Shown: piece by piece, positions 28,688-39,160 of the stretch
Position numbering within the stretch: position 1 is the first letter of the stretch
Layout: each line of letters starts with the position of its first letter
Assembly (NCBI GenBank): GCA_009694305.1
Contig: SHVL01000002.1
Coordinates: 1 to 64,000, forward strand
Direction: 5' to 3'
DNA: 64,000 bases
Source: Thermoleophilia bacterium
GTDB lineage: Bacteria > Actinomycetota > Thermoleophilia > Gaiellales > Gaiellaceae
Made by a program: the position numbers and the translations under genes
Notes under the pieces: model-generated
What the model saw: the letters and a program-made list of their open reading frames with translations, nothing else
Database searches by the model: none
Told to the model about the DNA's origin: nothing

Positions 28688-29223
28688 CCGACGACCTCGG
28701 CCGCCTTCTCGTGGAACACGCGCTTCTCGAGGGTGACTTTCTGCTTCGGTCGGGCAGGCGCTCGACCTGGTACCTGGACAAGTACCGGTTCGAGACGCTC
28801 CCCGACCTGCTCCGGCCGATCGGGGAGCGGCTTGCGGCGACGGCCCATGAGGCTGAGCCGGGCGCCGTGAGACTTGCCGGCCCGGCTCTCGGAGCGGTTG
28901 CACTGGCCGCTTCAGCGTCCATGGCATCCGGTCTGCCGTTCATCATTATCCGAGATGCAACGAAAGCATACGGTACAGCCAATCGGATCGAGGGCCCTTG
29001 CAACGAGGGGGAGGTCGTGTGCCTCCTCGAAGACGTCGTCACGTCCGGGGGCGCTCTCGCGGAATCGGTGTCTGCAATCCGTGAAGCCGGACTCGTCGTC
29101 CGCAACGCCGTGTGCGTCGTCGATCGCGAGGAAGGCGGACAAGATGCCCTCGCCCGGTTGGGGGTTCGGCTGCATTCTCTCTATCGCGCGAGCGATCTCC
29201 TGGCAGGGCATGCCTCTGTCTGA
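28684..29223 (+). CDS. pyrE: Orotate phosphoribosyltransferase
   Basis: GDFLLRSGRRSTWYLDKYRFET..., PRPP loop VVCLLEDVVTSGGAL; GTG start. Confidence 0.92.
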   Translation: MTDDLGRLLVEHALLEGDFLLRSGRRSTWYLDKYRFETLPDLLRPIGERLAATAHEAEPGAVRLAGPALGAVALAASASMASGLPFIIIRDATKAYGTANRIEGPCNEGEVVCLLEDVVTSGGALAESVSAIREAGLVVRNAVCVVDREEGGQDALARLGVRLHSLYRASDLLAGHASV

Positions 29224-29301
29224 GCGTCTCGCAGAGAGCCGTATGGATGACCGGGCCGAGCAAGCCCGCCATCGCGACCCCCACAGGGGTTCGGTAGCAA
29301 G

Positions 29302-29326
29302 CGCCGGAGTGGTAGCGTCTCCGGCG
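29302..29326. promoter_or_regulatory. 8-bp inverted repeat upstream of the HU gene
   Basis: CGCCGGAG-TGGTAGCGT-CTCCGGCG. Confidence 0.4.
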
Positions 29327-29355
29327 GCCCTAGCAACGATCGTCTAGCAGGAGGA

Positions 29356-29637
29356 GTGGCAATGACTAAGCAGGAGTTCATAGAGGCAGTCGCCGGCAAG
29401 ACGGGCACGTCCAAGCGCGAAGCGGGCGAAGCAGTCGAGGCGTTCCTCAGCACCGTCGAGGACGCACTCAAGGCCGGTGACACGGTGGCGTTCACCGGAT
29501 TCGGCAAGTTCCACACGACGCATCGCGCGGCGCGCATGGGCGTCAACCCGCGGAATCCGACGGAGAAGGTTCAGATCAGGGCGGCAACCGTGCCGAAGTT
29601 CTCGGCCGGCTCGGTCCTCAAGAAGGCCGTCAACTAG
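29356..29637 (+). CDS. HU family DNA-binding protein
   Basis: MTKQEFIEAVAGKTGTSKREAGEAVEAFLSTVEDALKAGDTVAFTGFGKFHTTHRAARMGVNPRNPTEKVQI; start GTG 29356 or ATG 29362. Confidence 0.95.
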   Translation: MAMTKQEFIEAVAGKTGTSKREAGEAVEAFLSTVEDALKAGDTVAFTGFGKFHTTHRAARMGVNPRNPTEKVQIRAATVPKFSAGSVLKKAVN

Positions 29638-29663
29638 GACGGCCATGTCCTCCGGGGGCAACA

Positions 29664-29696
29664 GAGAGGGCCCACTCCTCCCGGGCCCTCTCTTTT
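29664..29696 (+). terminator. Intrinsic terminator after the HU gene
   Basis: GAGAGGGCCC-ACTCCTCCC-GGGCCCTCTC followed by TTTT. Confidence 0.9.
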
Positions 29697-29735
29697 GCCC
29701 TGGTAATCGAACACACGTTCGACTATGATCGGCCG

Positions 29736-31397
29736 ATGCAACTGTCATTCGATGCGGCTGATCGGCTGGTCGAGCTCGTCGAGATGAGCCGTGGTCCGGT
29801 CGCTGCCTCGGACGCTGCGCAGTCACTGTTTGCGCTCTCGTCGGCGCCGACGGCGATCGCGCGCTCTCTGCTCGATGAGGTCGTCTCGGGTGATGCCCGG
29901 CTGACCTGGCGGGGTGCTGCTGTCGGCCTCGCAGAGGCACCCGGGGCGACGACGCTGCTCGAGTCGGCGTCATTTCTCGTCTTCGACCTCGAGACGACCG
30001 GCCTTTCGCCAGCCCGCTCGCGGATCGTCGAGATCGGTGCGCAGAGAGTTGAAGGTCTTGCGCGGGGTGCGACCTTCGAGACCCTCGTCAACCCGGGGGC
30101 GCCGCTACCGGCTGCGATCTCGCGCCTCACGGGGATCGGCCACGCCGAGGTACGTCGGGCTCCGGATGCGGACCTCGCAGTGCGGCGCTTCCTCTCCTTC
30201 GCCGGTGACGCGGTTCTCGTGGCTCACAATGCGCGGTTCGACATGGGATTTCTCGACCGCGCCGTCGAGCGCCTCACGGGAAGGCGTGTGGCTGCCCCCG
30301 TCGTTGACACGGTGTGGCTCGCGCGCAGGCTCCTGAGCGGCCGGACCACGAGATTTGGCCTGCAGCCGCTGTCGGAGTTCTTCGGAACGTCCGTGACACC
30401 GTGCCATCGCGCCCTCGCAGATGCCTCTGCGACCGCAGAGATCCTGATTGCCCTCATCGGGCTTGCACAGGAGCGCGGCGCCGAGACCGTCGCCGATCTC
30501 GTGGAGCTCTCCGCCCCCCGCGCCCGGCGGCTACACACGAAGCGCTCGCTCGTCGCCGGGGCTCCCACTGCTCCGGGGACGTACATCTTCCGCGACACCG
30601 GCGGTCAGGCGCTGTACGTCGGCCGGGCCCGCGACCTTCGCGTCCGGCTCCGGTCGTACTTTTCGGGTGATCGGCAGAGACCCGCGGTCGAGGCCGCGCT
30701 GGGCGCGCTCGCCTCGGTTGACTGGCAGACCTGCGGCAGTGAGCTCGAGGCCGCGCTCGACGAGTTGCGGCTTCTGCGCGAGCTTCGGCCGCCTGCGAAC
30801 GCGCGCCACACACGGCCCGATAGGTACGTCTACCTCCGCCGGCGTGGCGCGGTCTGGACATGCGTGAGTGAGCCCACGGCCCTCGGCCCGATCCGTGGCA
30901 GAGGCATTGCCCGACTTGCCGCTCAGGCGCTTGGGGGATACGAGGGAGACGATCCTCGGGCGGTGCTGCCGGAGCTGCGCCTCCGTCTCCGACGACTCGC
31001 CACCGACCTCCGCTTCGAGGATGCAGCCCGCCTCCGCGATCGGATTGCAGCACTCGAGCAGGTCATCGAGCGGATCGACGAGATCCATCATGCGCAGGGG
31101 TTGCGGGTCTGCGTCGTCGTGCCGGCGCTCGAGCCGGGCATGGTGCGTGGCATCTTCGTTGCCGTGGGTGTCGTCTCGCGGCGGACGATCCCGCGCGGAG
31201 GAGGGGGCTCCCTCGAGGTCGAGGCCGGACTCGCTGACGTGCGCCGCGACCCGACCGCAGAGCTCGCTGCCACCGCCGCGGACGAGCTCCTTCTGATTGC
31301 ATCCTTCCTACGACGACCGGCACCCGAGCTCTGCGTCACCGGCCTCGATCGCGAAGCAATCCTCGAGGCGGCAAACGGGGTAGCCTTGGCTGCATGA
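29736..31397 (+). CDS. DEDD exonuclease (DnaQ-like) fused to GIY-YIG/UvrC-like nuclease
   Basis: FLVFDLETTGLSPARSRIVEIGA (ExoI) and AHNARFDMGFL (ExoII), then PTAPGTYIFRDTGGQALYVGRARDLRVRLRSYF (GIY-YIG) and a UVR-like segment LRLRLRRLATDLRFEDAARLRDRIAALEQV. Confidence 0.92.
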   Translation: MQLSFDAADRLVELVEMSRGPVAASDAAQSLFALSSAPTAIARSLLDEVVSGDARLTWRGAAVGLAEAPGATTLLESASFLVFDLETTGLSPARSRIVEIGAQRVEGLARGATFETLVNPGAPLPAAISRLTGIGHAEVRRAPDADLAVRRFLSFAGDAVLVAHNARFDMGFLDRAVERLTGRRVAAPVVDTVWLARRLLSGRTTRFGLQPLSEFFGTSVTPCHRALADASATAEILIALIGLAQERGAETVADLVELSAPRARRLHTKRSLVAGAPTAPGTYIFRDTGGQALYVGRARDLRVRLRSYFSGDRQRPAVEAALGALASVDWQTCGSELEAALDELRLLRELRPPANARHTRPDRYVYLRRRGAVWTCVSEPTALGPIRGRGIARLAAQALGGYEGDDPRAVLPELRLRLRRLATDLRFEDAARLRDRIAALEQVIERIDEIHHAQGLRVCVVVPALEPGMVRGIFVAVGVVSRRTIPRGGGGSLEVEAGLADVRRDPTAELAATAADELLLIASFLRRPAPELCVTGLDREAILEAANGVALAA

Positions 31398-32320
31398 GCG
31401 CGATCACCCGAGACGAGCAGACGACGACGGTGCCGTTCTCGGATCGCCTCGCGGAGGCGGTCGAGCGCAAGCGCACCCAGCTCGTCGTCGGACTCGACCC
31501 TCGCGTGGACCTCTTGCCGGTGGAGCTACGCGGAGAGGCCGGTCGTGGACGTGCGGCAGCAGCCGGCGCGGTCGAACGGTTCTGCAAGGGCATCGTCGAT
31601 GCCGTTGCTCCCTACGTGGTGGCCGTGAAGCCACAGGTCGCGTTTTTCGAGGCGCTCGGCGGTGACGGCTGGCTGGCACTCGAGGCCGTCTCGCGGTATG
31701 CCTCCGAGGCGGGGCTCCTCGTGATCGCCGATGCAAAGCGCGGTGACATAGGATCAACGGCGCGAGCCTATGCAGCGGCGTTTCTCGAACCACGCGGTGT
31801 CGAACCCCCCCTCGCCGACGCGCTTACCGTGAACCCGTATCTCGGCACCGACTCGATTGATCCGTATCTCGCAGCCTGCCGCCGCTACGGTGCCGGCATC
31901 TTCTGCCTCGTGCGCACGTCGAATGCCGGGGCCGGCGACCTGCAGGACGCAGTTCTCTCGAACGGAGAGCCCGTCTGGCGTCACGTGGCGGGCCTCGTGG
32001 AGCGATGGGGGGCGGATCTCATCGGTGAGAGGGGGATGTCCAGCGTTGGCGCCGTCGTCGGGGCAACGGTACCGCGGCTGATCGGCGACGCCCGCCGCTC
32101 GATGCCCCAGCAGACCATCTTGCTTCCGGGCGTCGGCGCACAGGGAGCGACGCCGGCAGACGTCGCGCGCGCCTTCACGAGCGGGCCTGCGAGCGCACTC
32201 GTCAACGCGTCACGCTCGGTGATCTTCGCCTACCGCGACACCGAGGACGACTGGAGGGCGGCAGCGGGAGCCGAGGCGGCGCGCCTCTCGGCCGACATCT
32301 GGGCCGCCGCCGGTTGGTAG
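31394..32320 (+). CDS. pyrF: Orotidine-5'-phosphate decarboxylase
   Basis: LVVGLDPRVDLLP, VVAVKPQVAFFEALG, LLVIADAKRGDIGSTARAYA. Confidence 0.94.
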   Translation: MSAITRDEQTTTVPFSDRLAEAVERKRTQLVVGLDPRVDLLPVELRGEAGRGRAAAAGAVERFCKGIVDAVAPYVVAVKPQVAFFEALGGDGWLALEAVSRYASEAGLLVIADAKRGDIGSTARAYAAAFLEPRGVEPPLADALTVNPYLGTDSIDPYLAACRRYGAGIFCLVRTSNAGAGDLQDAVLSNGEPVWRHVAGLVERWGADLIGERGMSSVGAVVGATVPRLIGDARRSMPQQTILLPGVGAQGATPADVARAFTSGPASALVNASRSVIFAYRDTEDDWRAAAGAEAARLSADIWAAAGW

Positions 32321-32342
32321 CTGTCGTCTACATTTCCGCGTG

Positions 32343-33458
32343 ATGCGTCGAGGGCCATTTGTCGTTACAGCCGTGCTTTCTCTGTGTGCCGCCTCTGCCG
32401 CCGCAGCGCCTCCGCCGGTCGCGGCGCCCGCCTACGTCGTGCGTGCGGGCCCGGATGCCACGATCATTGCGGCGCGCGCGCCGGACGTAGCCCGCGCCTT
32501 TGCGAGCATCACCAAGCTGATGACCGTGCTCGTCGTGCTCGAGCACGCACGGCTCGATGACGTCGTCACGGTTACACCGGAGGTGGCCGCGATCGGGGAG
32601 TCGGAGATCTTGCTGCAGCCGGGCGAGCGGATAACGGTGCGTGATCTCCTCGTAGCTGCGCTCGTCCCGAGCGCGAACGACGCTGCCCACGCGCTCGCGC
32701 TTCACGTCGGCCACGGCTCGGTCTCGCGGTTTGTCGCGATGATGAACCAGAAGGCGCGAGCGTTGGGACTCACCTCTACCCATTTTGAGAATCCCCACGG
32801 GCTCGACCAGGCAGGCCACGTGTCGAGCGCCCGCGACGTTACGACGTTGCTCACGGCCGCGCTTCGCTTTCCGTTCGTCCGCACCTGGTCGGTCAAGCCG
32901 TTAGCCGAGATCGGGGGTGGCCGTTTCCTGCACTCGACCGACGGGTTGATCGGCATCCTGCCACTCGTCGGTGCAAAGACGGGACACACCGACATGGCGG
33001 GCTGGTCACAGGTCGCGGCGGTGGAGCAGGACGGAGTGCGAGTTACGGCATCCCTGCTCGGTGCGGCGACCGAGTTGCAGCGGGACGCCGAGTTGACCGC
33101 TCTTCTCGCCTGGGGGTTGGCGCAGTATCACCGTGCAAGGGTCACCGGAGGCCACGTCTATGCCCTGGCAGAGGTCGGCTACGGTCGCGCGCCGGTCGCC
33201 CTCGTTGCCGCTCGGAATGTCGTCCGTAGCGTCCGCGTCGGCCGTCCGCTCGTCGAGCGCGTGGTGGCGCAGACCACGCTTGCGCTGCCCGTGACCCGAG
33301 GGCAGAGAGTCGGTGAGGTGCAGGTGTACTCGGAGGGTAAGCTGATAGCCCGTACGCCCCTCGTCGCCGCCACGTCGATCCCGGCTGTGGGGGTGGCCGG
33401 GAAGGTCAAATGGTATTCCCGCCGCACCGCACACCACGTGATTGGCTTCGCCACGTAG
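32343..33458 (+). CDS. D-alanyl-D-alanine carboxypeptidase
   Basis: Signal peptide, SITKLM (SxxK), SAND (SxN), KTGHT (KTG). Confidence 0.92.
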   Translation: MRRGPFVVTAVLSLCAASAAAAPPPVAAPAYVVRAGPDATIIAARAPDVARAFASITKLMTVLVVLEHARLDDVVTVTPEVAAIGESEILLQPGERITVRDLLVAALVPSANDAAHALALHVGHGSVSRFVAMMNQKARALGLTSTHFENPHGLDQAGHVSSARDVTTLLTAALRFPFVRTWSVKPLAEIGGGRFLHSTDGLIGILPLVGAKTGHTDMAGWSQVAAVEQDGVRVTASLLGAATELQRDAELTALLAWGLAQYHRARVTGGHVYALAEVGYGRAPVALVAARNVVRSVRVGRPLVERVVAQTTLALPVTRGQRVGEVQVYSEGKLIARTPLVAATSIPAVGVAGKVKWYSRRTAHHVIGFAT

Positions 33459-33486
33459 CTCCATCGTCTTCCAGGGAGGGCCGCAC

Positions 33487-34443
33487 GTGATCATCACCGT
33501 TACACTCAATGCAGCGCTCGACCGGTCGCTCAGCGTGCCGGCCTTCAAGCTCGGCCACCGGCATCGTTCCAGTGACGTGCTCGTGCTCGCGGGAGGCAAG
33601 GGGATCAACGTGGCCCGCGCGCTGAAGCTGTTCGATGTCCCGGTTGTCGCAACGGGCCTTGCGGGAGGGCGCACGGGTACCTGGATCGTGGAGGAGTTGA
33701 CCGAGGAGTCGATCCTCAACGATTTCGTCCGCATCCGGGACGAGTCGCGCACATCGACCGCAGTCGTCGATCCGACGGGCGGCACCTACACGGAGATCAA
33801 CGAGTGGGGCCCGAAGGTATCGGGGGACGAGATCGAGTTTCTGCTCCACAAGCTCCGTTACCTCTCGCAAGGGGCATCGACGGTCGTTCTTGCCGGCTCG
33901 TTGCCACGCGGGGTGGACGAGAGCTTCTACGCCGACGCGGTGCGAGAGATGACGCGCCTCGGCGCGCGCGTCGTCCTCGATTCGGAGGGTGAGCCGCTGC
34001 GGCGGGGAATCGAGGCGGAGCCGTGGCTCGTCTCTCCGAACCAGCGCGAGGCCGAGCAACTCGTTGGACAGGAGTTCGAGGACGACGACGACTTCGTCAT
34101 GGCGCTCGACACGATTGCCGAGATGGGTGCCAGGAACGTGCATATCACCATGGAGACCGGGTGCTTTGCGCTTGTCCGGGAGGAGCGTCAGGTACGGCGC
34201 TATCACGCTCGCGCGCCGCAACTCGAGCCCGTCTCGGTGCTCGGCGCCGGAGACGTCCTTCTCGCCGGCTGGCTTGCGGCCCGGGGCGAGGGTGCCTCGG
34301 TGGAGGAGTCGCTGTGCCTTGCGGTTGCCGCAGGCTCGGCCTCCGTCCTCCGGGTGGGTGCGGGGCGCTTCGACCCCGCGGAGGCCACGCGGCTCGCCTC
34401 GCTCGTCGAGGTCAACGAACTCCAGCCGGTCGCTGGTTCGTAG
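33487..34443 (+). CDS. PfkB/1-phosphofructokinase-family sugar kinase
   Basis: [38 protein letters not shown]. Confidence 0.9.
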   Translation: MIITVTLNAALDRSLSVPAFKLGHRHRSSDVLVLAGGKGINVARALKLFDVPVVATGLAGGRTGTWIVEELTEESILNDFVRIRDESRTSTAVVDPTGGTYTEINEWGPKVSGDEIEFLLHKLRYLSQGASTVVLAGSLPRGVDESFYADAVREMTRLGARVVLDSEGEPLRRGIEAEPWLVSPNQREAEQLVGQEFEDDDDFVMALDTIAEMGARNVHITMETGCFALVREERQVRRYHARAPQLEPVSVLGAGDVLLAGWLAARGEGASVEESLCLAVAAGSASVLRVGAGRFDPAEATRLASLVEVNELQPVAGS

Positions 34444-34473
34444 GCCCGGCGACGACATGGCGCCTGGTTGGTA

Positions 34474-34487
34474 GGGTCGTACGACCC
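34474..34487. promoter_or_regulatory. 14-bp perfect palindrome GGGTCGTACGACCC at the guaB start
   Basis: Exact self-complement directly before the TTG start. Confidence 0.5.
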
Positions 34488-35975
34488 TTGGAGTTCCAAC
34501 TCGACAGAGACGGCAAGTTTGGGAAGGAAGGACTGACCTTCGATGATGTCCTGCTCGTTCCCGCGGAGTCGGTCGTCCTTCCGAACGACGTTGCCACCGC
34601 GACCCGGCTGACCCCGACGATCTCCCTCGAGATCCCGATCGTCTCGGCTGCGATGGACACGGTCACCGAGGCGCGGCTCGCGATAGCGCTCGCGCGTCAG
34701 GGAGGGCTCGGAATCATCCATCGCAACCTCGCGATCGAAGATCAGGTGGCCGAGGTGGACAGAGTCAAGCGCAGCGAGGCGGGGATGATCGTCGAGCCCG
34801 TGACCCTCGGACCGGACGACCTCGTTGCCGACGCTCTCGCGTTGATGGCGCGCTACCGGGTCTCCGGTGTCCCGATCACGAGCCCCGACGGCGTTCTCGT
34901 CGGCATCCTCACCAATCGCGACCTGCGTTTCGGAGCCAGGCCCGACCAGCGCACGGGCGAGTTGATGACGAGCGAGAACCTTGTCACGGCTCGCGTCGGC
35001 ACGACGCTTGCGGAAGCGGAGTTGCTGCTCGGGCAGTACAAGATCGAGAAACTCCCCATCGTTGACGCCGAGGGGCGTCTGCAGGGACTGATCACCGTGA
35101 AGGACATTCAGAAGCGTGAGCTGTATCCGCTCGCGACGAAGGACGACCGCGGGAGGTTGCGCGTGGGTGCGGCGGTCGGTGTCGGCACCGATGCGTTCGA
35201 ACGAGCCGCCGCTCTCGTCGCCGTCGGCGCCGACGTGCTCGTGGTGGACACGGCCCATGGGCACTCGCGTGCCGTCGTCGAGATGGTGCGAAGGATCAAA
35301 GAGGAGTTCGCGATCGAGTTGATTGCCGGCAACATCGCAACCGGTGAGGCAGCCGAGGCGCTCATCGATGCCGGAGCCGATTGTCTCAAGGCCGGGGTCG
35401 GACCAGGCAGCATCTGCACCACCCGCGTCGTCGCAGGCGTCGGCGTGCCGCAGGTCACCGCTGTGTTCGACGTCGCCGAGGTGGCAATACGCCACGGGAT
35501 CCCTGTCATCGCAGATGGCGGCATCACCTCGTCCGGCGACGTTGCCAAGGCGATTGCGGCGGGTGCCGACGCGGTCATGCTCGGCGCGATGCTCGCCGGA
35601 ACCGACGAGGCGCCCGGCGACGTGATCCTCGTGCAGGGTGAGCGCTTCAAGGAGTACCGGGGCATGGGCTCGCTCGGTGCCATGAAGGCCCGTTCGTTCT
35701 CGAAGGACCGGTACTTCCAGGGAGATGTCGAGGACGTTGACAAGCTCGTCCCCGAGGGAATCGAGGGGCGCGTGCTCTACAAGGGTCCGCTGGCACCGAT
35801 CGTCTATCAGCTCGTCGGCGGTCTGCGCCAGGCGATGGGGTATTGCGGTACACCCACGATCGAGGCTCTGAAGACCGACGGCCGTTTCGTCCGGATCACG
35901 GGCGCAGGCCTCCGCGAGAGTCATCCTCACGACGTCACGATCAGCAAAGACGCCCCGAACTACCGGCGTGCCTGA
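34488..35975 (+). CDS. guaB: IMP dehydrogenase
   Basis: [15 protein letters not shown], two CBS domains, [31 protein letters not shown]. Probable TTG start. Confidence 0.96.
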   Translation: MEFQLDRDGKFGKEGLTFDDVLLVPAESVVLPNDVATATRLTPTISLEIPIVSAAMDTVTEARLAIALARQGGLGIIHRNLAIEDQVAEVDRVKRSEAGMIVEPVTLGPDDLVADALALMARYRVSGVPITSPDGVLVGILTNRDLRFGARPDQRTGELMTSENLVTARVGTTLAEAELLLGQYKIEKLPIVDAEGRLQGLITVKDIQKRELYPLATKDDRGRLRVGAAVGVGTDAFERAAALVAVGADVLVVDTAHGHSRAVVEMVRRIKEEFAIELIAGNIATGEAAEALIDAGADCLKAGVGPGSICTTRVVAGVGVPQVTAVFDVAEVAIRHGIPVIADGGITSSGDVAKAIAAGADAVMLGAMLAGTDEAPGDVILVQGERFKEYRGMGSLGAMKARSFSKDRYFQGDVEDVDKLVPEGIEGRVLYKGPLAPIVYQLVGGLRQAMGYCGTPTIEALKTDGRFVRITGAGLRESHPHDVTISKDAPNYRRA

Positions 35976-37548
35976 GTCGCCGGCGCCAGCGCTTCCGGCA
36001 TCCGTGTCCGAGCCGGACGATCGGCCGGTGCTCGTGCTCGACTTCGGCGGTCAGTACAGCCAGCTGATCGCCCGTCGTGTGCGGGAGGCGCGGGTCTACT
36101 CGGAGCTCGTCAGCCACCGTCTCACGGCGGCCGAGATCACGGCGTTGAATCCGCTTGCGCTGATCCTCTCGGGAGGCCCCGCGTCCGTGTATGCCGAGGG
36201 TGCGCCACAGCTCGACACCGAGGTGTTCGAGCTCGGGGTCCCGACGCTCGGCATCTGTTACGGGATGCAGCTGATGGCGCGTGACCTCGGTGGCAGCGTC
36301 GAGGCAAACGATGTCGCCGAGTACGGCAAGGCCGACGCGGAGCTCGGGGAATCTGCGCTCTTCCGTGGCCTACCCCCCAAACAGGTCGTCTGGATGAGCC
36401 ATCGCGACTCGGTGATCGAGGCCCCACCGGGAGCGCGTGTCACCGCTGCGTCGCCGTCAACGCCGATAGCGGCGTTCGAGGATGCTGCCCGGGGATTGTA
36501 CGCCGTTCAGTTCCACCCCGAGGTCGTGCACACCCCGCAAGGTCAGCAGATCCTGGAGAACTTCCTCTACGAGGTCGCCGGTGCTCCGCCGACCTGGACA
36601 CCGGCGGCGGTGATCGAGGAGCAGGTGGCGCGGATCCGGGCACAGGTCGGCTCCGGGCGTGTCATCTGCGGTCTCTCCGGCGGCGTGGATTCCGCGGTCG
36701 CGGCGTTGCTCGTCTACAGGGCGGTGGGTGACCAGCTGACATGCGTGTTCGTTGACCACGGCCTCATGCGTGAGAACGAGGCCGAGCAGGTTGTCGAGAC
36801 GTTCGGGGGACATTTTCACGTACCACTCGTCCACGTCCGTGCGCAGGAGCGGTTCCTCGCCCGGCTTGCGGGTGTGACCGATCCCGAGACGAAGCGCAAG
36901 ATCATCGGCGAGGAGTTCATCCGCGTCTTCGAGGAGGAGGCTGCGAAGCTCGGAGACACGCACTTCCTCGTGCAGGGCACCCTCTACTCCGACGTGATCG
37001 AGTCTGGCGGCGACGAAGGGGTGGCGGCGAAGATCAAGTCGCATCACAACGTCGGTGGATTGCCGGACGACATGGAGATGGATCTCGTCGAGCCCCTGCG
37101 GCTGCTGTTCAAGGACGAGGTGCGGCGCGTGGGCGAGGAGCTCGGGATGCCCGAGAGGCTCGTCTGGCGGCAGCCGTTTCCGGGCCCGGGCCTCGCGATC
37201 CGGATCATCGGCGACGTCACGGGCGAGCGTCTCGACATTCTGCGAGCAGCAGACGCCGTGCTCCAGGAGGAGATCCGCCGGGCCGGCCTCTATCGCGATC
37301 TCTGGCAGAGCTTCGCCGTCCTGCCCGCGATCAAGTCAGTCGGTGTCCAGGGCGACGAGCGCACCTACGCGTACCCGATCGTGATTCGCGCCGTCACGTC
37401 GGAGGACGCGATGACGGCCGACTGGGCCCGGATTCCCTACGACGTGCTCGAGACGATCTCGAACAGGATCATCAACGAGGTGCCGGGCGTGAACCGCGTG
37501 GCACTCGACCTCTCGTCGAAGCCGCCCGCCACGATCGAGTGGGAATGA
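35968..37548 (+). CDS. guaA: GMP synthase (glutamine-hydrolysing)
   Basis: [55 protein letters not shown]. Confidence 0.97.
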   Translation: MPESPAPALPASVSEPDDRPVLVLDFGGQYSQLIARRVREARVYSELVSHRLTAAEITALNPLALILSGGPASVYAEGAPQLDTEVFELGVPTLGICYGMQLMARDLGGSVEANDVAEYGKADAELGESALFRGLPPKQVVWMSHRDSVIEAPPGARVTAASPSTPIAAFEDAARGLYAVQFHPEVVHTPQGQQILENFLYEVAGAPPTWTPAAVIEEQVARIRAQVGSGRVICGLSGGVDSAVAALLVYRAVGDQLTCVFVDHGLMRENEAEQVVETFGGHFHVPLVHVRAQERFLARLAGVTDPETKRKIIGEEFIRVFEEEAAKLGDTHFLVQGTLYSDVIESGGDEGVAAKIKSHHNVGGLPDDMEMDLVEPLRLLFKDEVRRVGEELGMPERLVWRQPFPGPGLAIRIIGDVTGERLDILRAADAVLQEEIRRAGLYRDLWQSFAVLPAIKSVGVQGDERTYAYPIVIRAVTSEDAMTADWARIPYDVLETISNRIINEVPGVNRVALDLSSKPPATIEWE

Positions 37549-37746
37549 GCGCGTAGACGACGTGCGCGAGGCGTTCCCGGCGGTGCTGGAGCGTCGTCCG
37601 GTTGTGCGCGGTTCGCCTCCCGGCCCGAGGTCGGCAGCGAGTCCGAGCCGAGTGCTAGCCGACCGGCACTGGGTGGAAATGGGAGTTGCGGCTGCGGCTG
37701 AAAAGGCGACGACCGGGGGACACGAACCCGGTCTTGTGCCAGAACG

Positions 37747-38406
37747 TCACAAGGTTCCCTGCGTCTCCGGGGCGGGGCAAATGGCAAGCAGGCAGCCATG
37801 GGTGACCGTGATGCGGGCTTCGGAGGCAGAGAAGACGTTCGAGACACCGCGGCTCGTGCCGGCAGGCAGTGTCTCGCCCTCCAGTTCGTACTCGAGGCCT
37901 CTGGCCGTGATGCCTTCGGCCGCGCCGTGCAGTGGCAGGAGCGAGACGAGCTCTCCCGGGACGCCCACCAGTGTCCGCGAGCCGCGGATGACGTGGGCGG
38001 TGGCGGCGCCGAGGTACGCGTCGATCTCGGCGCCCGCATACCGCTCGAGGCCGAGGAGCTCCATCGACCCGAGGAGGTGATCGAGACGACCGCCGTCGGA
38101 GCCGACGACGACGATCCGGGTCGGGTCGAGCGCGATCGCCGCATCGAGCGCGAGCTCGAGGTCGGTTGCGTCCTTCGCGGTCGGGTGCCGTTCGACCCGC
38201 GCCCCCGCTGCTTCCGCAGCAGAGAGCCCTGCAGGCGTCACCGAGTCGAAGTCGCCGACTGCGACGTCGATGTGCAGCCCGAGCGCAAGAGCGCGGTCTA
38301 CACCGCCGTCGGCTGCGATCACGGTGTCGGCATCGGGCAGGACGCCCGGCAGAAGCGCTGCAGAGACGTCTCCTCCGGCAACGACGATTACGGTACGTGG
38401 CTTCAT
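37747..38406 (-). CDS. thiN: Thiamine pyrophosphokinase
   Basis: VIAADGGVDRALALGLHIDVAVGDFDSV, KDATDLELALD, GSDGGRLDHLLGS; ATG at 38406 behind a THI element. Confidence 0.92.
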   Translation of the reverse strand: MKPRTVIVVAGGDVSAALLPGVLPDADTVIAADGGVDRALALGLHIDVAVGDFDSVTPAGLSAAEAAGARVERHPTAKDATDLELALDAAIALDPTRIVVVGSDGGRLDHLLGSMELLGLERYAGAEIDAYLGAATAHVIRGSRTLVGVPGELVSLLPLHGAAEGITARGLEYELEGETLPAGTSRGVSNVFSASEARITVTHGCLLAICPAPETQGTL

Positions 38407-38408
38407 CC

Positions 38409-38493
38409 ATTCCTCCGCTGGCATTACCCAGATCAGGTTCTGCGGGTCGGTGACGCGGTGCCACCCTCTCAGCCCGTTTGCCCCGAGCTCCCC
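38409..38493 (-). promoter_or_regulatory. TPP riboswitch (THI element)
   Basis: Minus strand: GGGCTGAGAGGGTGGCACCGCGTCACCGACCCGCAGAACCTGATCTGGGTAATGCCAGCGGAGGAA; CTGAGA and the ACCTGATCTGG-TAATGCCAGCG-AGGAA block are diagnostic. Confidence 0.93.
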
Positions 38494-38622
38494 GTTTGTG
38501 TTCCGTCTATCGTAGCGTCGGCGAAGACCGGCGGGGCAGCGGGCCGGATGGTTCGTGGGCCGGGGTGATTGCACGGTCGTCCCGGCGAGACGCAACGCCC
38601 ACGCACATCAGTGGATCCTGAC

Positions 38623-38874
38623 TCAGTCGGGCTCGAGCCAGTTCTCGATCCGTAAGCCCGGGACATGCTCGAAGTGGTGGACGTTGCCGGTGACGAGGGT
38701 GAGTTTGCGCGACCGCGCGATTACAGCGATTCGGAGGTCAGGATCGTCGAGTCGCTTTCCAGCACGTTCGAGGTCGGCTCCGAGACCTCCGTAGACGATC
38801 TCACCCGCAGCGATCGCGGTTGCGCACTGGGCCACGACAGGGATACGTGCGTTCCCCATACGTGCGTTCTCCAC
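38623..38874 (-). pseudogene. Degraded VapC (PIN) toxin remnant
   Basis: C-terminal PIN segment (LTLVTGNVHHFEHVPGLRIENWL) joined to [23 protein letters not shown]; the N-terminal acidic motif is missing. Confidence 0.65.
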
Positions 38875-39046
38875 CGGATTCTGCCTCGTAGAGGACGGGA
38901 ACGAGTGACGCCACGGGCCGGCCGCGGCGCGTTACGACGAACCGTTCGCCGTCGAGCACCCGGCCGATCAGCTCTGCGAACCGTTGCTTGGTTTTCGCGA
39001 CTCCCATCTCTTCGGTCATGATGACCTCTACCACTCGAAATGTCAT
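38801..39046 (-). CDS. Phd/YefM-type antitoxin
   Basis: [40 protein letters not shown]. Confidence 0.75.
   Translation of the reverse strand: MTFRVVEVIMTEEMGVAKTKQRFAELIGRVLDGERFVVTRRGRPVASLVPVLYEAESGGERTYGERTYPCRGPVRNRDRCG
38843..38872. repeat. 15-bp near-perfect tandem duplication (ATACGTGCGTTCCCC / ATACGTGCGTTCTCC)
   Basis: Two adjacent copies with one mismatch, at the antitoxin/toxin junction. Confidence 0.8.
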
Positions 39047-39160
39047 GATGTCCAGTACAGGTATGACGCGCCACAGCGCAGCTCCTACCGCCTTCGGCCT
39101 CTCTGGTTCGCTGCTACACTCCTCCGTCGGTGGTCGTGGACTGCCCCTTTCCTATTTCTG

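Noticed and set aside
37655-37775. Possible tRNA or structured RNA on the minus strand (GGGTTCG-like arm)
   Set aside because: Only one arm-like hairpin (ACCGGG...CCCGGT); no acceptor, D or anticodon arms. More likely a terminator-like structure between guaA and thiN.
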